Under the pieces are notes generated by a model, which was given only the letters and a program-made list of their open reading frames with translations, was not told the origin of the DNA and ran no database searches. From NCBI RefSeq assembly GCF_014652835.1, contig NZ_BMZO01000008.1:103203-167202 (forward strand): 64,000 nucleotides of DNA. The letters run 5' to 3'. Numbering within the stretch: position 1 is the stretch's first letter; the number at the start of each line of letters is the position of its first letter. Both the position numbers and the translations under genes were made by a program. The stretch comes from Limoniibacter endophyticus. Its GTDB lineage: Bacteria; Pseudomonadota; Alphaproteobacteria; Rhizobiales; Rhizobiaceae. Positions 25,728 to 36,858 of the stretch are shown here, in pieces.

Positions 25728-26303
25728 ATGAACGCACATCTACAGCCAACCGGTTCAGCATATTTCATAGCACCGGAAACCGAGACCCGCGAACGCCATA
25801 CGCTATCGGTTCTCGTCGATAACGAGCCGGGCGTTCTTGCCCGAGTGATAGGCCTGTTTTCCGGGCGGGGGTACAATATTGACAGCTTGACCGTTTCGGA
25901 AACCGAGCACCAGAAGCACCTGTCCCGCATCACCATTGTTACCAGCGGCACGCCGCATGTGCTTGTTCAAATACGTCACCAGTTGGAACGGCTGGTACCA
26001 GTGCATAAGGTTGTGGACCTTTCCCTGCGCGCCAGGGAACTTGGTTACGAACGCCCGCTCGAACGTGAGCTGGCGCTCGTCAAGGTGCGCAATAAAGGCG
26101 ACGATCGCGTCGAGGCGTTGCGCCTGGCCGATGCCTTCAAGGCGAATGTGGTCGATGCCAATACCGAGCATTTCATCTTCGAGCTGACTGGACGCGTTTC
26201 GAAAATCGAGCAGTTCATCGCCATCATGCAGCCACTTGGTCTCGTTGAAGTCTGCCGGACAGGTGTTGCTTCAATGAGCCGCGGACCTGAAAGCATGGCA
26301 TGA
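25728..26303 (+). CDS. ilvH: acetolactate synthase, small (regulatory) subunit
   Basis: This subunit confers valine feedback inhibition on the catalytic subunit. It has an N-terminal ACT domain (HTLSVLVDNEPGVLARVIGLFSGRGYNIDSL) and a second ACT-like C-terminal domain ending in GLVEVCRTGVASM. Length (191 residues) is normal, with about 20 extra N-terminal residues that are common in Rhizobiales. Its stop overlaps the start of the LysE-family gene in an ATGA junction, so the exporter is translated with the operon. Confidence 0.95.
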   Translation: MNAHLQPTGSAYFIAPETETRERHTLSVLVDNEPGVLARVIGLFSGRGYNIDSLTVSETEHQKHLSRITIVTSGTPHVLVQIRHQLERLVPVHKVVDLSLRARELGYERPLERELALVKVRNKGDDRVEALRLADAFKANVVDANTEHFIFELTGRVSKIEQFIAIMQPLGLVEVCRTGVASMSRGPESMA

Positions 26304-26923
26304 TGGAACCGTCCTTTGCTGCATCTGCCCTGCAGATGCTTTTGCCTGTCGCGCTTTTCGGTGTCGCCTCATCGATCACGCCGGGTCCCAACAATTTCAT
26401 GCTTCTGTCGTCGGGGGTCAATTTCGGCTTCCGGCGCACGCTGCCGCACATGTGGGGAATCGTCGCTGGCGGCATCAGCCTGTTCCTCGCCGTGGGACTG
26501 GGACTTGGCGCTATCATCAAGGCGTTTCCTGAGTTGCACCTCGTTCTGAAGATTGCCGGCGGCGGATATCTGCTCTACCTCGCCTGGAAGATTGCCAGTT
26601 CCAGAACGATGAAGAGCGGAAAGAGCGCCGACGCCGCCTATCCGCTGAGCTTTATTCAGGCGGCGCTCTTCCAATGGGTCAACCCCAAGGCCTGGGTGCT
26701 GGCACTCACTGCGTTCTCGCTCTACGCCGATCCGCGTTTCCCGTTCTGGTCCGTGCTGATCATCACGGCAATTCTGTCGACGGTGAATATTCCCTGCGTT
26801 TCGACCTGGGCCGGTTTTGGCGTCGCCCTGCGTGGTTTCCTCGCCGATCCTGTGCGGTTGAAGTGGTTCAACATCTGCATGGGGATTCTTCTGGCGCTGT
26901 CGATCTGGCCGATGCTGCAGTGA
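26300..26923 (+). CDS. LysE/RhtB-family amino-acid exporter (207 aa)
   Basis: A six-helix inner-membrane exporter with the RhtB-family start SSITPGPNNFMLLSSGVNFG and the conserved QWVNPKAWVLAL near residue 128. Its start overlaps ilvH by four bases, which places it in the attenuated ilv operon. That context makes a branched-chain amino acid or related metabolite a reasonable cargo, but cargo cannot be read from the sequence. Confidence 0.88.
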   Translation: MMEPSFAASALQMLLPVALFGVASSITPGPNNFMLLSSGVNFGFRRTLPHMWGIVAGGISLFLAVGLGLGAIIKAFPELHLVLKIAGGGYLLYLAWKIASSRTMKSGKSADAAYPLSFIQAALFQWVNPKAWVLALTAFSLYADPRFPFWSVLIITAILSTVNIPCVSTWAGFGVALRGFLADPVRLKWFNICMGILLALSIWPMLQ

Positions 26924-27041
26924 GATAAAAGCGGATCGGACCCTGAGGCGCTTTTTCTCGCGAGATTTAGCGCTTTTGCAATCTCACGCTTCTGTCGCCA
27001 AAAACTTTGTCAGCAGTGTCCGAATCTGCCATGAGAAGCGC

Positions 27042-28169
27042 ATGCAGTTTTCTCCGCAGCAGGACCAGGCGCTGAAGGCCGTTTCGCAATGGCTCTCCAA
27101 AGGTAAAACGCCGCTTTTCAGGCTTTTCGGCTACGCCGGAACGGGCAAGACAACACTTGCACGCTATTTTGCCGAACATGTTGATGGTTCCGTGCAGTTC
27201 GCCGCATTCACCGGCAAAGCTGCGCAGGTTCTGCGCTCAAAAGGCGCGACCAACGCGCGAACTATCCATTCCCTGATCTACCGCCCCCGCGGCGAAGAGG
27301 CGGTCGAGGACGAGGTGACTGGGCGGACTTCCATGTCTCCCACCTTCGCCATTAATCGTCAGAGTCCGATTTCCAAAGCGGCGCTTCTCGTCATTGATGA
27401 ATGCTCGATGGTCGATGAAGCGATGGGGCGTGATCTTCTCTCCTTCGGAACGCCGATTCTCGTGCTTGGTGATCCGGGCCAGTTGCCGCCTATTTCCGGC
27501 GGCGGGTTCTTCACTGAACAAGAACCGGATTTCCTGCTGACCGAAATTCACCGGCAGGCGCGCGACAATCCGATTCTGCGGCTTGCTCTTGATGCGCGGG
27601 AAGGTCGGGCACTCGACTATGGCGATTTTGGCAGCGCGCAGGTTATCGGAAAGAACGACGTCGATCGCGATCTTGTTCTGGATGCGGATCAGGTATTGAT
27701 CGGCACGAACAGAACCCGTCGGCGCTACAATGCGCGGCTGCGGGAGTTGAAAGGTTTTTCAGCCAGCTATCCGCAAGCGGGCGACAAGCTCGTGTGTCTG
27801 CGCAATGATCCGTCCAAGGGCTTGCTCAACGGGTCGCTCTGGAAAGTGATGACCGCGTCACGCGAGTCAGTGAAGCCGGGGATTAACCTCCTGGTCACGC
27901 CGGAAGAGGACGATCCGGACCGCGGGATGGCCAAGATCAAGCTCTTGAAGAGCGCGTTTGATGATCCGGATACGGAAGTGCCGTGGCAGACCAAGAAGCG
28001 TTATGACGATTTCGATTACGGCTACGCGCTCACCGTGCACAAGGCGCAGGGTTCGCAGTGGAACAACGTCGTGCTCTTCGATGAGAGCTACGCATTTCGC
28101 GACACGCGTCAGAAATGGCTTTACACCGCGATCACGCGAGCGGCGGAGCGCCTGACGATCGTTCGCTAA
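27042..28169 (+). CDS. RecD-like/Dda-type SF1B DNA helicase (375 aa)
   Basis: A 5'-3' SF1B helicase of the RecD/Dda group, shorter than RecD2 and without its N-terminal helix-hairpin-helix region. Walker A is GYAGTGKTT near residue 31; Walker B LLVIDECSMVDE lies near 118; LGDPGQLPP follows near 144; the UvrD_C_2 motif YALTVHKAQGSQWNNVVLFDE is near 328. I start at ATG 27042, since the upstream extension has no helicase similarity. Short RecD-like helicases of this kind are common single genes in Rhizobiales; the cellular role is unclear. Confidence 0.88.
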   Translation: MQFSPQQDQALKAVSQWLSKGKTPLFRLFGYAGTGKTTLARYFAEHVDGSVQFAAFTGKAAQVLRSKGATNARTIHSLIYRPRGEEAVEDEVTGRTSMSPTFAINRQSPISKAALLVIDECSMVDEAMGRDLLSFGTPILVLGDPGQLPPISGGGFFTEQEPDFLLTEIHRQARDNPILRLALDAREGRALDYGDFGSAQVIGKNDVDRDLVLDADQVLIGTNRTRRRYNARLRELKGFSASYPQAGDKLVCLRNDPSKGLLNGSLWKVMTASRESVKPGINLLVTPEEDDPDRGMAKIKLLKSAFDDPDTEVPWQTKKRYDDFDYGYALTVHKAQGSQWNNVVLFDESYAFRDTRQKWLYTAITRAAERLTIVR

Positions 28170-28196
28170 CGCGGCAAATATTAAGGGAGGTACGCT

Positions 28197-28592
28197 TCAA
28201 GCAGGTTGTGCCTCAAGCCAAGCCCAGGCGTCTGCCTCTTCATCCACGTTGAAATGCCGCATTTCAACATCCGTACTGAGAGCTGCCAGCTGGAGAAGCG
28301 GGTTTTGCCAAGCGCGTTCGCAAACCAGAGCCAGCCGCCGCACATGGGGAGAAGCATCGCGATTGTCGCTCAGGCGATCGTCGCCCATGCCTGCATCAAG
28401 ATCGATCTCGTCTATTTCGCGCGCCTGCATCAGCACATCGATGCGGTCGTGCAGCGTGTAGCCTGCCTCGATCAAGCCATAGAAATTCTCGATATCAGCG
28501 GCTGTCACGAGACCGAATATCTCTACAGCAAGCAGCTCGGGGCGGTTCGTGTCAATTTTGCGGATCGCCGGCGGGCGGTCATTAATCGGCAT
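28197..28592 (-). CDS. SpoIIAA-like/STAS-domain protein (131 aa)
   Basis: A single SpoIIAA-like domain (the DUF3478/CRAL-TRIO-like STAS type): LAVEIFGLVTAADIENF near residue 20, RIDVLMQAREID near 50, the basic patch HVRRLALVCE near 82, and WAWLEAQ at the C-terminus. These proteins are thought to bind lipids or act as small regulatory partners; no function is established. GAGGAAGAC precedes the ATG. It converges with the RecD-like gene and diverges from pdxJ. Confidence 0.82.
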   Translation of the reverse strand: MPINDRPPAIRKIDTNRPELLAVEIFGLVTAADIENFYGLIEAGYTLHDRIDVLMQAREIDEIDLDAGMGDDRLSDNRDASPHVRRLALVCERAWQNPLLQLAALSTDVEMRHFNVDEEADAWAWLEAQPA

Positions 28593-28698
28593 GTCTTCCT
28601 CATGGTTCGTGCATGGACCAATGCGAAACTGCGGAGTGCGTCTTTCCGTTCCCTCTCGGCTCGCATAGTGTATGTCAAACCAGCCTTGGAATCATGAA

Positions 28699-29439
28699 AT
28701 GACAGCGACACTTTCGGTTAATCTCAACGCGGTGGCACTTTTGCGCAATCGTCGTGATCTGCCCTGGCCGAACGTGACGCATCTTGGACGTATCGCGCTT
28801 CAGGCAGGGGCGGCGGGCTTGACCGTGCATCCCCGTCCGGACCAGCGTCATACGCGTTTTGCGGATCTGCCGGAGCTGCGAAAGCTCATCGACACAGAGT
28901 TCCCCAAGGCGGAATTCAATATTGAAGGCTACCCGACCGAGGAATTCATCGATCTGTGCCTCCGAAACAGGCCGGAGCAGGTAACGCTGGTTCCAGACGA
29001 TCCAGCGCAGGCCACCTCCGACCATGGCTGGGATTTCCTTCGGCATGGGGAAGGGCTTGCGAGGGTGATTGCGCTTTTCAAGGCGGAGGATATGCGTGTG
29101 TCGCTGTTTGCCGATGCCGATGCCGGAGCGATGGCAGCAGCGAAGGCGACGGGAGCGGATCGTGTGGAGTTCTACACTGGACCGTATGCCGCTTATCACA
29201 ATGATTCCGCTTCTGCCGCCAAGCAATTGCAAATGCTCGCGGAAGCGGCGCAGGAAGCAGATCGCCTGGGCCTGGGCATCAATGCTGGGCATGACCTGAC
29301 GGTCGCGAATATTCCGGCTCTGGTCAGGGCGGTGCCGCAGCTTCTCGAAGTCTCTATCGGCCACGGATTGACAGCGGATGCGCTGGAATTCGGCATGGCG
29401 GGAAGCGTGCGGCGGTTCATCGCTGCTCTGCAAGGCTAA
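28699..29439 (+). CDS. pdxJ: pyridoxine 5'-phosphate synthase
   Basis: PdxJ condenses 3-amino-2-oxopropyl phosphate with deoxyxylulose phosphate to make vitamin B6. Seen are [14 protein letters not shown] at the start, the phosphate/substrate motif [11 protein letters not shown] near residue 42, [18 protein letters not shown] near 92, [14 protein letters not shown] near 202 and [12 protein letters not shown] near 225. The fold is a TIM barrel active as an octamer. I use ATG 28699, with GGAA upstream; an in-frame ATG at 28672 would add nine residues not usual for PdxJ. Confidence 0.93.
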   Translation: MTATLSVNLNAVALLRNRRDLPWPNVTHLGRIALQAGAAGLTVHPRPDQRHTRFADLPELRKLIDTEFPKAEFNIEGYPTEEFIDLCLRNRPEQVTLVPDDPAQATSDHGWDFLRHGEGLARVIALFKAEDMRVSLFADADAGAMAAAKATGADRVEFYTGPYAAYHNDSASAAKQLQMLAEAAQEADRLGLGINAGHDLTVANIPALVRAVPQLLEVSIGHGLTADALEFGMAGSVRRFIAALQG

Positions 29440-29606
29440 GGGGGAAAGCAGTTAGCCTCGCGTTAAAATGCCACTTCTTTTTCTTGTAGAAAGGAATATG
29501 CATTTCTTCCGGGCGCTCGTTGTGACGGGACTGACACGTCAAGGCGCCAGGGCTAAACCCTGCTACATGGCGGCAGCCTGTGCAGCGGCCAGGAGAGCAG
29601 TGCGTA

Positions 29607-31517
29607 ATGGCAATCTCTAGCGAAGTACAAGCAGTCTCCGACACAGAAACACAGAAGACCCATGCCAATGAGGGCTTTCCCCTTCTTTTGCTTGGCGCGC
29701 TGGGTGTTGTTTATGGTGATATCGGCACAAGCCCGATCTATGCGTTTCGTGAGGCGCTTGCGGCAGCCGGCGGCGATGGCCGGATCTTGCGCGTAGATAT
29801 TCTAGGTGTCATCTCAATGATCTTCTGGGCGCTGACACTGGTCGTCACACTCAAATACGTTGTGTTCGTGCTACGCGCGGATAATAAGGGTGAGGGCGGC
29901 ATCCTCTCCTTGATGGCACTGGCTCGCTCACATGCGCGCAGCCACCCGCGAACGGTCACGCTGCTTGGAATATGCGGTGCGGCCTTGTTCTTCGGCGACG
30001 CTGTCATTACGCCTTCGATTTCAGTTCTTTCGGCTATTGAGGGCTTCAAGATCGTTGCACCTGATCTTGAAGCTTACGTTGTTCCGGTCACGCTACTGGT
30101 TCTTATCACGCTCTTCGCGGTGCAGAGGTTCGGTACTGGCAAGGTCGCAGCAGTGTTCGGACCGATCACCGCACTCTGGTTTCTGGCGTTAGGCTATTTC
30201 GGTCTGGTTCACATATTCGACGATCCGACCGTCCTTTACGCGATCAATCCGTACTACGCTTTCGAATATGCGATCCTGAGTCCCGCGACGACCTTTGCCG
30301 TCGTTGGAGCGATCTTTCTCGCCGTGACAGGTGCAGAAGCGCTTTATGCCGATCTCGGACATTTCGGGCGCCGGCCCATTGTCGTAGCATGGCTGGCTAT
30401 CGTCTTTCCGTGCCTGCTATTGAATTATTTTGGGCAGGGGGCTTTCGTTCTGGCGCATGAGCACGCGCTGGAAAATCCATTCTACCAGATGTTCCCGCAA
30501 TGGGCGCTTCTGCCGATGGTGCTCCTGGCAACGGCTGCCACGGTAATCGCCAGCCAGGCGGTCATCACCGGGGCCTTTTCGCTTGCCAGACAGGCAGCGC
30601 AGTTGAAGCTTCTGCCACGTCTGGACATTCGGCACACCTCTGCAAAGCAATTCGGCCAGATCTACGTACCGCGCATTAATCTTCTGCTTTGCATCGTCGT
30701 CATTGCTCTCGTAGTCGGTTTTGGTGAATCCGGTAACCTCGCGTCGGCCTATGGGATCGCTGTCACTGGCAACATGATCGTCACCAGCATTCTTCTCGCT
30801 GTCGTGATGATGCGGGTGTGGAACTGGGGAAAGAAGATCGTGGTCCCATTGATCCTCGGTTTCCTGGTTTTCGATTTCCTCTTCTTCACCTCCAACCTCT
30901 CAAAGCTTCACGAAGGTGGCTGGGTGTCTATCCTCATGGCGATCTGCGTCATGGCTGCCATCATCATCTGGCAGCGCGGTTCGCAAGAATTGTTCGAGCG
31001 CACGCGTCGTAGCGAAATTCCCATAGAAGTGCTCGTCAAACAGATGAGCCAGCGCCCGCCGTTGATCGTGCCGGGCACCGCCGTCTTTCTGACAGGCGAT
31101 GCAACCTGCGCGCCAACTGCGCTGATGCACAGTCTCAAGCATTACAAGGTGCTGCATGAGAAAAACGTGATCCTTACCGTCGAAACCACGGGAACGCCCC
31201 GTGTTCCGGCAGATGAACGTGCTTCTGTCTCTCAGTTCAGCGAACGTTTCATGCAGGTAACCCTCCGTTTCGGCTACATGGAAGAGCCCAACGTCCCGCG
31301 CGCCTTGGCCTCGTTGCACAAGCTTGGCTGGAAGTTCGATATCATGACGACATCCTTCTTTCTGTCGCGTCGTTCGCTCAGAACCAACACGCGGTATGGC
31401 AGGAAGATTTTTGATCGAATCTTCATTACCTTTGCGCGCTCGGCTGCGGACGCGACGGAATATTTCCGTATACCGACCGGGCGTGTCGTCGAGATTGGCA
31501 TGCAGGTAACGCTGTAA
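29607..31517 (+). CDS. kup: Kup-family potassium uptake permease (636 aa)
   Basis: A K+/H+ symporter of the KUP/HAK family in the inner membrane. The hallmark GALGVVYGDIGTSPIYAF lies near residue 30, and GGIL with ALARS follows near 95. About 12 transmembrane helices span residues 25-460, and a cytoplasmic domain of some 175 residues makes up the C-terminus. The ATG at 29607 is preceded by AGGAGA; the longer frame to 29580 is unlikely. It stands alone between pdxJ and a tetR gene. Confidence 0.94.
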   Translation: MAISSEVQAVSDTETQKTHANEGFPLLLLGALGVVYGDIGTSPIYAFREALAAAGGDGRILRVDILGVISMIFWALTLVVTLKYVVFVLRADNKGEGGILSLMALARSHARSHPRTVTLLGICGAALFFGDAVITPSISVLSAIEGFKIVAPDLEAYVVPVTLLVLITLFAVQRFGTGKVAAVFGPITALWFLALGYFGLVHIFDDPTVLYAINPYYAFEYAILSPATTFAVVGAIFLAVTGAEALYADLGHFGRRPIVVAWLAIVFPCLLLNYFGQGAFVLAHEHALENPFYQMFPQWALLPMVLLATAATVIASQAVITGAFSLARQAAQLKLLPRLDIRHTSAKQFGQIYVPRINLLLCIVVIALVVGFGESGNLASAYGIAVTGNMIVTSILLAVVMMRVWNWGKKIVVPLILGFLVFDFLFFTSNLSKLHEGGWVSILMAICVMAAIIIWQRGSQELFERTRRSEIPIEVLVKQMSQRPPLIVPGTAVFLTGDATCAPTALMHSLKHYKVLHEKNVILTVETTGTPRVPADERASVSQFSERFMQVTLRFGYMEEPNVPRALASLHKLGWKFDIMTTSFFLSRRSLRTNTRYGRKIFDRIFITFARSAADATEYFRIPTGRVVEIGMQVTL

Positions 31518-31585
31518 GGACTAGGATGGCTGAAATCCCGTGTTTCCGCCGTTTTCACACGCGCAATAAGTTTTCAAAAAACATC

Positions 31586-31614
31586 TTGCAAAAGCAATCT
31601 TGCTTCGACATATT
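31586..31614 (+). promoter_or_regulatory. promoter of the tetR-ilvC unit
   Basis: TTGCAA (31586-31591) and CATATT (31609-31614) are spaced by 17 bases. The predicted start near 31621 falls inside the palindrome that follows, so a bound repressor would block initiation. Confidence 0.55.
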
Positions 31615-31619
31615 GCCGA

Positions 31620-31639
31620 ACCGTAACGTACGGTACGGT
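31620..31639 (+). promoter_or_regulatory. palindromic operator upstream of tetR
   Basis: ACCGTA-ACG-TACGGT is a perfect six-base inverted repeat with a three-base centre (31620-31634), followed by a further half-site TACGGT (31634-31639). It lies between the promoter and the tetR ATG at 31643. The place and form fit an autoregulatory TetR-family site. Confidence 0.65.
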
Positions 31640-31642
31640 GAT

Positions 31643-33342
<1,700 letters not shown>

Positions 33343-33365
33343 TTCAGTCTTCCTCCCAAGACGCG

Positions 33366-33391
33366 AAAAGGCGCTCGGTCGAGCGCCTTTT
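33366..33391. terminator. bidirectional intrinsic terminator after ilvC
   Basis: AAAAGGCGCTC and GAGCGCCTTTT form a perfect stem closed by a short loop, with a T-tract on both strands. It separates ilvC from the convergent BA14K gene. Confidence 0.85.
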
Positions 33392-33414
33392 CTGCTTTTA
33401 ATGTCTCACGAAAC

Positions 33415-33864
33415 TCAGACGTATGGCGATATGCACTGACGACGCGGACCGTTATACGGCTGGAACGTATTGTCATATGCGCGGTAAGACCGATAGCGGT
33501 TTGCGCACCAGTTCACATGTGCCGAACCGCCACGATAGACCCGGCGTGGCGCATAGTAGCGCGGCGCGGGTCGACCAAATTCCAGATAGATCCCGGAACG
33601 CGGGCCATAGTGGCGATAGTGCGGGCGATATGGCCGGTGATGACGGCGCCAATGGCGGTCTCCGCGCCAATGACGTCGGTCATCACGCCAGCGCCGGTCA
33701 TATTGTACTGTCTGGGCCTGAGATGCTGTGTCCGCAGTCTGCTGAACGACATTGGCTCCGGCGGCGAGACCTGCTGGGGCTGCTGCGGCAGAACCGGCAC
33801 CGATCATGCCGAGACCAACGGCAAGCAGCCCTGCATGTAGAAGGGTTGTAAGCCTGGGTTTCAT
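33415..33864 (-). CDS. BA14K-family secreted protein (149 aa)
   Basis: A signal peptide ([22 protein letters not shown]) precedes a basic, aromatic low-complexity stretch rich in His, Arg and Tyr at about 53-100. The BA14K domain follows: [19 protein letters not shown] then [10 protein letters not shown], with two conserved cysteines. BA14K proteins of Brucella are immunoreactive and reported to have lectin-like activity. The protein is likely periplasmic or surface-exposed. Start ATG 33864 follows GGGAGAGACGTG. Confidence 0.88.
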   Translation of the reverse strand: MKPRLTTLLHAGLLAVGLGMIGAGSAAAAPAGLAAGANVVQQTADTASQAQTVQYDRRWRDDRRHWRGDRHWRRHHRPYRPHYRHYGPRSGIYLEFGRPAPRYYAPRRVYRGGSAHVNWCANRYRSYRAYDNTFQPYNGPRRQCISPYV

Positions 33865-34118
33865 CACGTCTCTCCCAACTTTCCTGACGGCATGAGTGCC
33901 GTGCGCGAGGTGAACCGAGGTTCATGCTGCATAATCTAGGACGTGAGCCTGAACCTGACATGAACGGAAATCTTCGCTTTTTGTTGCATTGAGCGCAATT
34001 CCGGGCGCTGGCTCTCCATCTGACGGATGCTCGTCGCAAACCTCCGCGCGTCCGCCTCGCCGGGAGAGCCTGTTCGCGTGAAATTAACACTCGTTCGTCA
34101 AGTTGAATTTCGAATGTT

Positions 34119-34144
34119 GGAACATTTCCCGTTATCGCGTCGTT
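34119..34144 (+). promoter_or_regulatory. EcfG-type general stress promoter, in the gene-free stretch 33865-34213
   Basis: GGAAC at 34119-34123 and CGTT at 34141-34144 are separated by exactly 17 bases, the consensus for the alphaproteobacterial sigma factor EcfG. The start would be near 34151, about 63 bases before the small secreted gene. The remaining stretch is AT-rich towards this promoter and holds no gene I can support. Confidence 0.7.
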
Positions 34145-34213
34145 AATTTTTCATGAATTTTCGAGATGTGCCCGGTCAGCCGGCTGCATCGGCTCCCAAG
34201 GAGGGTGCACGAA

Positions 34214-34567
34214 ATGAACATGACGAACGCTATCCAGTCATCGGTTGCCGTGACGATCATTGCGGCCGTCTCCCTTTTTGCCGCAATTTCCAGCGCAGCC
34301 TCGCAAGATGGTGAAATGCTGGATGTCTATGGCCCGATCTACAAGGAAGCCGCGCTGCTTGAGGCGCAGGCGTCCATATGCGGCACCAATATCGAAGCCA
34401 GCGATGTCGCCTTCAAAAAACTGATGCGGGAGGAAAACCTGCCGGAAGATATTGCCGTGGAGATTGTGTCCGACATGGCCACGGTCATTATCGATGAATC
34501 TGCTGCTACCAAGGATTCTGCTGCCCGCTTCTGTTCGGAAGTGCCATCCATGGTCGCTAAACTCTAA
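34214..34567 (+). CDS. small secreted protein, probably stress-induced (117 aa)
   Basis: I do not recognise a family. A signal peptide (SSVAVTIIAAVSLFAAISSAAS) precedes a mature part of about 87 residues, mostly helical and acidic with two cysteines (ASICGTN and ARFCSEV) that may form a disulphide. AAGGAGG lies at ideal distance before ATG 34214, which rules out the longer frame to 34166. The EcfG-type promoter upstream predicts induction by general stress. It ends in a clear terminator as a single-gene unit. Confidence 0.78.
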   Translation: MNMTNAIQSSVAVTIIAAVSLFAAISSAASQDGEMLDVYGPIYKEAALLEAQASICGTNIEASDVAFKKLMREENLPEDIAVEIVSDMATVIIDESAATKDSAARFCSEVPSMVAKL

Positions 34568-34591
34568 GCCAGTCGCCTTCATCTTAGGCAT

Positions 34592-34617
34592 AAAAGGCCG
34601 CGATTCCGCGGCCTTTT
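34592..34617. terminator. bidirectional intrinsic terminator
   Basis: AAAAGGCCGCG pairs with CGCGGCCTTTT around a four-base loop. It separates the convergent secreted-protein gene and betaine-binding-protein gene and serves both strands. Confidence 0.85.
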
Positions 34618-34632
34618 ATATTGATATAATTC

Positions 34633-35679
34633 TTACTGAGCCTGTCCTGCTGCCTTTGCGGCCTCAAGCCAGCCATCAACTTTGCTGCGATTTTCCTCGA
34701 TGTACTCAGCGGCCTGCTTCTTGATATCCTCGGGGCTATCGGCGCCGTTCTTCATTTCGGCGTTCTGCTTGAGAACGAACTCGATCGACATGGAGGCCTC
34801 TTCGAGCAGCGTGCGAGCCGCTGGATTCTCTTCCAGAAATTCCTTGTTCGCTACGGGGCGAATATCATTGACCGGCCAACCCAGAACGCATGGCTGCGCG
34901 ACGCAGCCTTCGATCTCATCCAGCGTCGCGGAATCGGCCAGATCGCGTTGCTCTTCCGGCAAGTCGACAGAGGGCGTCTGAATCCACACGACGTCCCGTC
35001 CCGGCTTCAGCTCGTCGACTGTCCAGTTGGGTGTCCAAGTGTAGAAGAGGATCGGCTCGCCTGCCTCATACGCAGCGATGGCATCGGCCATGGAGGCCGA
35101 ATAATTGGCCTTGATAGGGTTGATATGGTCGTGGAGCTCGAAGGCATCCATCTGATACGTGATCGTTTCTTCGCAGCCCCAGCCTGGAGGGCAGGCGACG
35201 AGATCCGCTTTACCGTCACCATTGCGATCGAACGCCTTCTTGACCTCGTCGCGCTTGAAGTCGTCAAGTGTTTTGATATCGAATTTTTCAGCCGAAGCCT
35301 TGTCGACCAGATATCCCTGCAATGCGCCCTGCCTGGCGACATAGCCAACCTGCTCGCCTCCGAAGCCCTCTTGCTCGACGTAAAGATTGTGCAGAGGAAA
35401 CCAGCCGTCCGGATAGAGATCGGCACTGCCTTGCGAGACCGTCTGATAGGCGACCGGAACGTCCAGCGTGATCGCTTCGTCGACCGTGTAGCCCAGCTCC
35501 TCCAGGAGTTGGGTATAGAACGCGGTCATTATCCAGCCGGTGTCATCATTAGGTTGGACAACTCTCACCGATTTGCCTTCGCCAGGCAAAGAATCCTGCG
35601 CGATGGACTGGTTGAGGGGAGAGATAAGAGCGAGAATAGCAGAAGATACGAAAAGGTTGCGGGTATTCAGGAATTTCAA
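34633..35679 (-). CDS. glycine betaine/proline-type ABC substrate-binding protein (ProX/OpuAC fold)
   Basis: A periplasmic binding protein of the quaternary-amine type: signal peptide ending near SIAQ, then VRVVQPNDDTGWIMTAF, DLYPDGWFP near residue 87, an Asp-rich DRNGDGKADL segment near 147 that resembles an EF-hand calcium loop, CPPGWGCEE near 159, and FYTWTPNW near 208 with the Trp residues that form the cation-binding box. No permease or ATPase lies next to it, so it is an orphan. A strong AAGGAG sits 10 bases before TTG 35679, which fixes an unusual TTG start; no ATG lies near. Confidence 0.85.
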   Translation of the reverse strand: MKFLNTRNLFVSSAILALISPLNQSIAQDSLPGEGKSVRVVQPNDDTGWIMTAFYTQLLEELGYTVDEAITLDVPVAYQTVSQGSADLYPDGWFPLHNLYVEQEGFGGEQVGYVARQGALQGYLVDKASAEKFDIKTLDDFKRDEVKKAFDRNGDGKADLVACPPGWGCEETITYQMDAFELHDHINPIKANYSASMADAIAAYEAGEPILFYTWTPNWTVDELKPGRDVVWIQTPSVDLPEEQRDLADSATLDEIEGCVAQPCVLGWPVNDIRPVANKEFLEENPAARTLLEEASMSIEFVLKQNAEMKNGADSPEDIKKQAAEYIEENRSKVDGWLEAAKAAGQAQ

Positions 35680-35772
35680 AACGACTTGGCTCCTTTGTGG
35701 GAATGATTGAAACACTATAGGGATCCTGTTAGCGGGTGTCACCCTTCGACGGAAATGATCTATAGAGTGACT

Positions 35773-36528
35773 TCAACTTGTGCTCCGGATTTCCGCAAGA
35801 GCGCGACGCAGAGGGTCATCCATCACCTGGATCAAGCCTGCAAAGGGCTTGTCCATATCGAGGATGAGATGAAGGGAGGTTGCCAGCACGAGAGCCGATG
35901 CGGCGACCGCGGAAATGACCATGGCATTGTGCGGTGCGCGATAGCCGTAGCTGATGAAGATCAGCGTCAGCCAGGCAACGAGCATGGCAATCAGCGCCAA
36001 AGGAATTCGCCCTTCGGATTGCTCTACGAGCGCCCAGCGCAGCTGTACGATCTGGCGGTATTGCTGGCGGGCCTCCTCAAGGAGATGAGGAAACGTAGAT
36101 GGAGAAATGATCGATGAGATCTCGTCGCCCAGCTTGTCCAGTTCTTCGCCGGCAGGGTCCGGGCCCAGGCCGGTATGTGCGGCACGCAGCGGGTTTTCGA
36201 TTGCCATCTCGACATAGCCGCGAAGCTGAGTGCGCGCCTCGTCCGCCGTCGGACCGCTATGGCGCAAGGTGCGGTCGAGAATGATCAGGTTTGTCGCGTA
36301 TTGATGCACATTGGAATTAATGACCTCGAATGTACTTTTTGAGGAATTGATCATCAGCCCGAAAACCAGGGAGGTCATGACGACGAAGAGATTGGCCACC
36401 AGTCGAACCGTCGCCGTGGTCTCTTCGTCACGGTGCTTTTGCGGCAATTTCGGAAAGAAATGCATTGCCGTGACCGCGGCCCCCGCGAGCCACGCGAAGA
36501 TCATAAAAGCCAGTGCGAGATCAGTCAT
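35773..36528 (-). CDS. DUF4239 (bestrophin-like) membrane protein (251 aa)
   Basis: Four predicted transmembrane helices: one at the N-terminus (LALAFMIFAWLAGAAVTAM), one near residue 45 (LVANLFVVMTSLVFGLMIN), and a pair near 175-215. A long soluble region lies between helices two and three. The layout matches DUF4239, sometimes called bestrophin-like. It may form an ion channel, but no function is proven. It stands alone between the betaine-binding protein and tRNA-Lys. Confidence 0.75.
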   Translation of the reverse strand: MTDLALAFMIFAWLAGAAVTAMHFFPKLPQKHRDEETTATVRLVANLFVVMTSLVFGLMINSSKSTFEVINSNVHQYATNLIILDRTLRHSGPTADEARTQLRGYVEMAIENPLRAAHTGLGPDPAGEELDKLGDEISSIISPSTFPHLLEEARQQYRQIVQLRWALVEQSEGRIPLALIAMLVAWLTLIFISYGYRAPHNAMVISAVAASALVLATSLHLILDMDKPFAGLIQVMDDPLRRALAEIRSTS

Positions 36529-36685
36529 ACATCTCCCCCATAAGATGCTTCAAATATGAAGCGACGTTACAAGGCAAGGAGCATATGATCTATAGTGTCA
36601 GGGGAGAATGACGGCGTTTCAGCCTGAACCTGGTAGATAAAAAACTTTATCTTCTGGTCGTAAGTCGTTGCATTAAAAGGGAAAA

Positions 36686-36761
<76 letters not shown>

Positions 36762-36858
36762 GCCAGCCGCGTCGTGTGCGGTGACGGCGATATACCCAAG
36801 GCGTTTATCGCTGTCTACCCCTCGGCCTCATAAAAGTGTCATTCCCGGCAAAATAATT

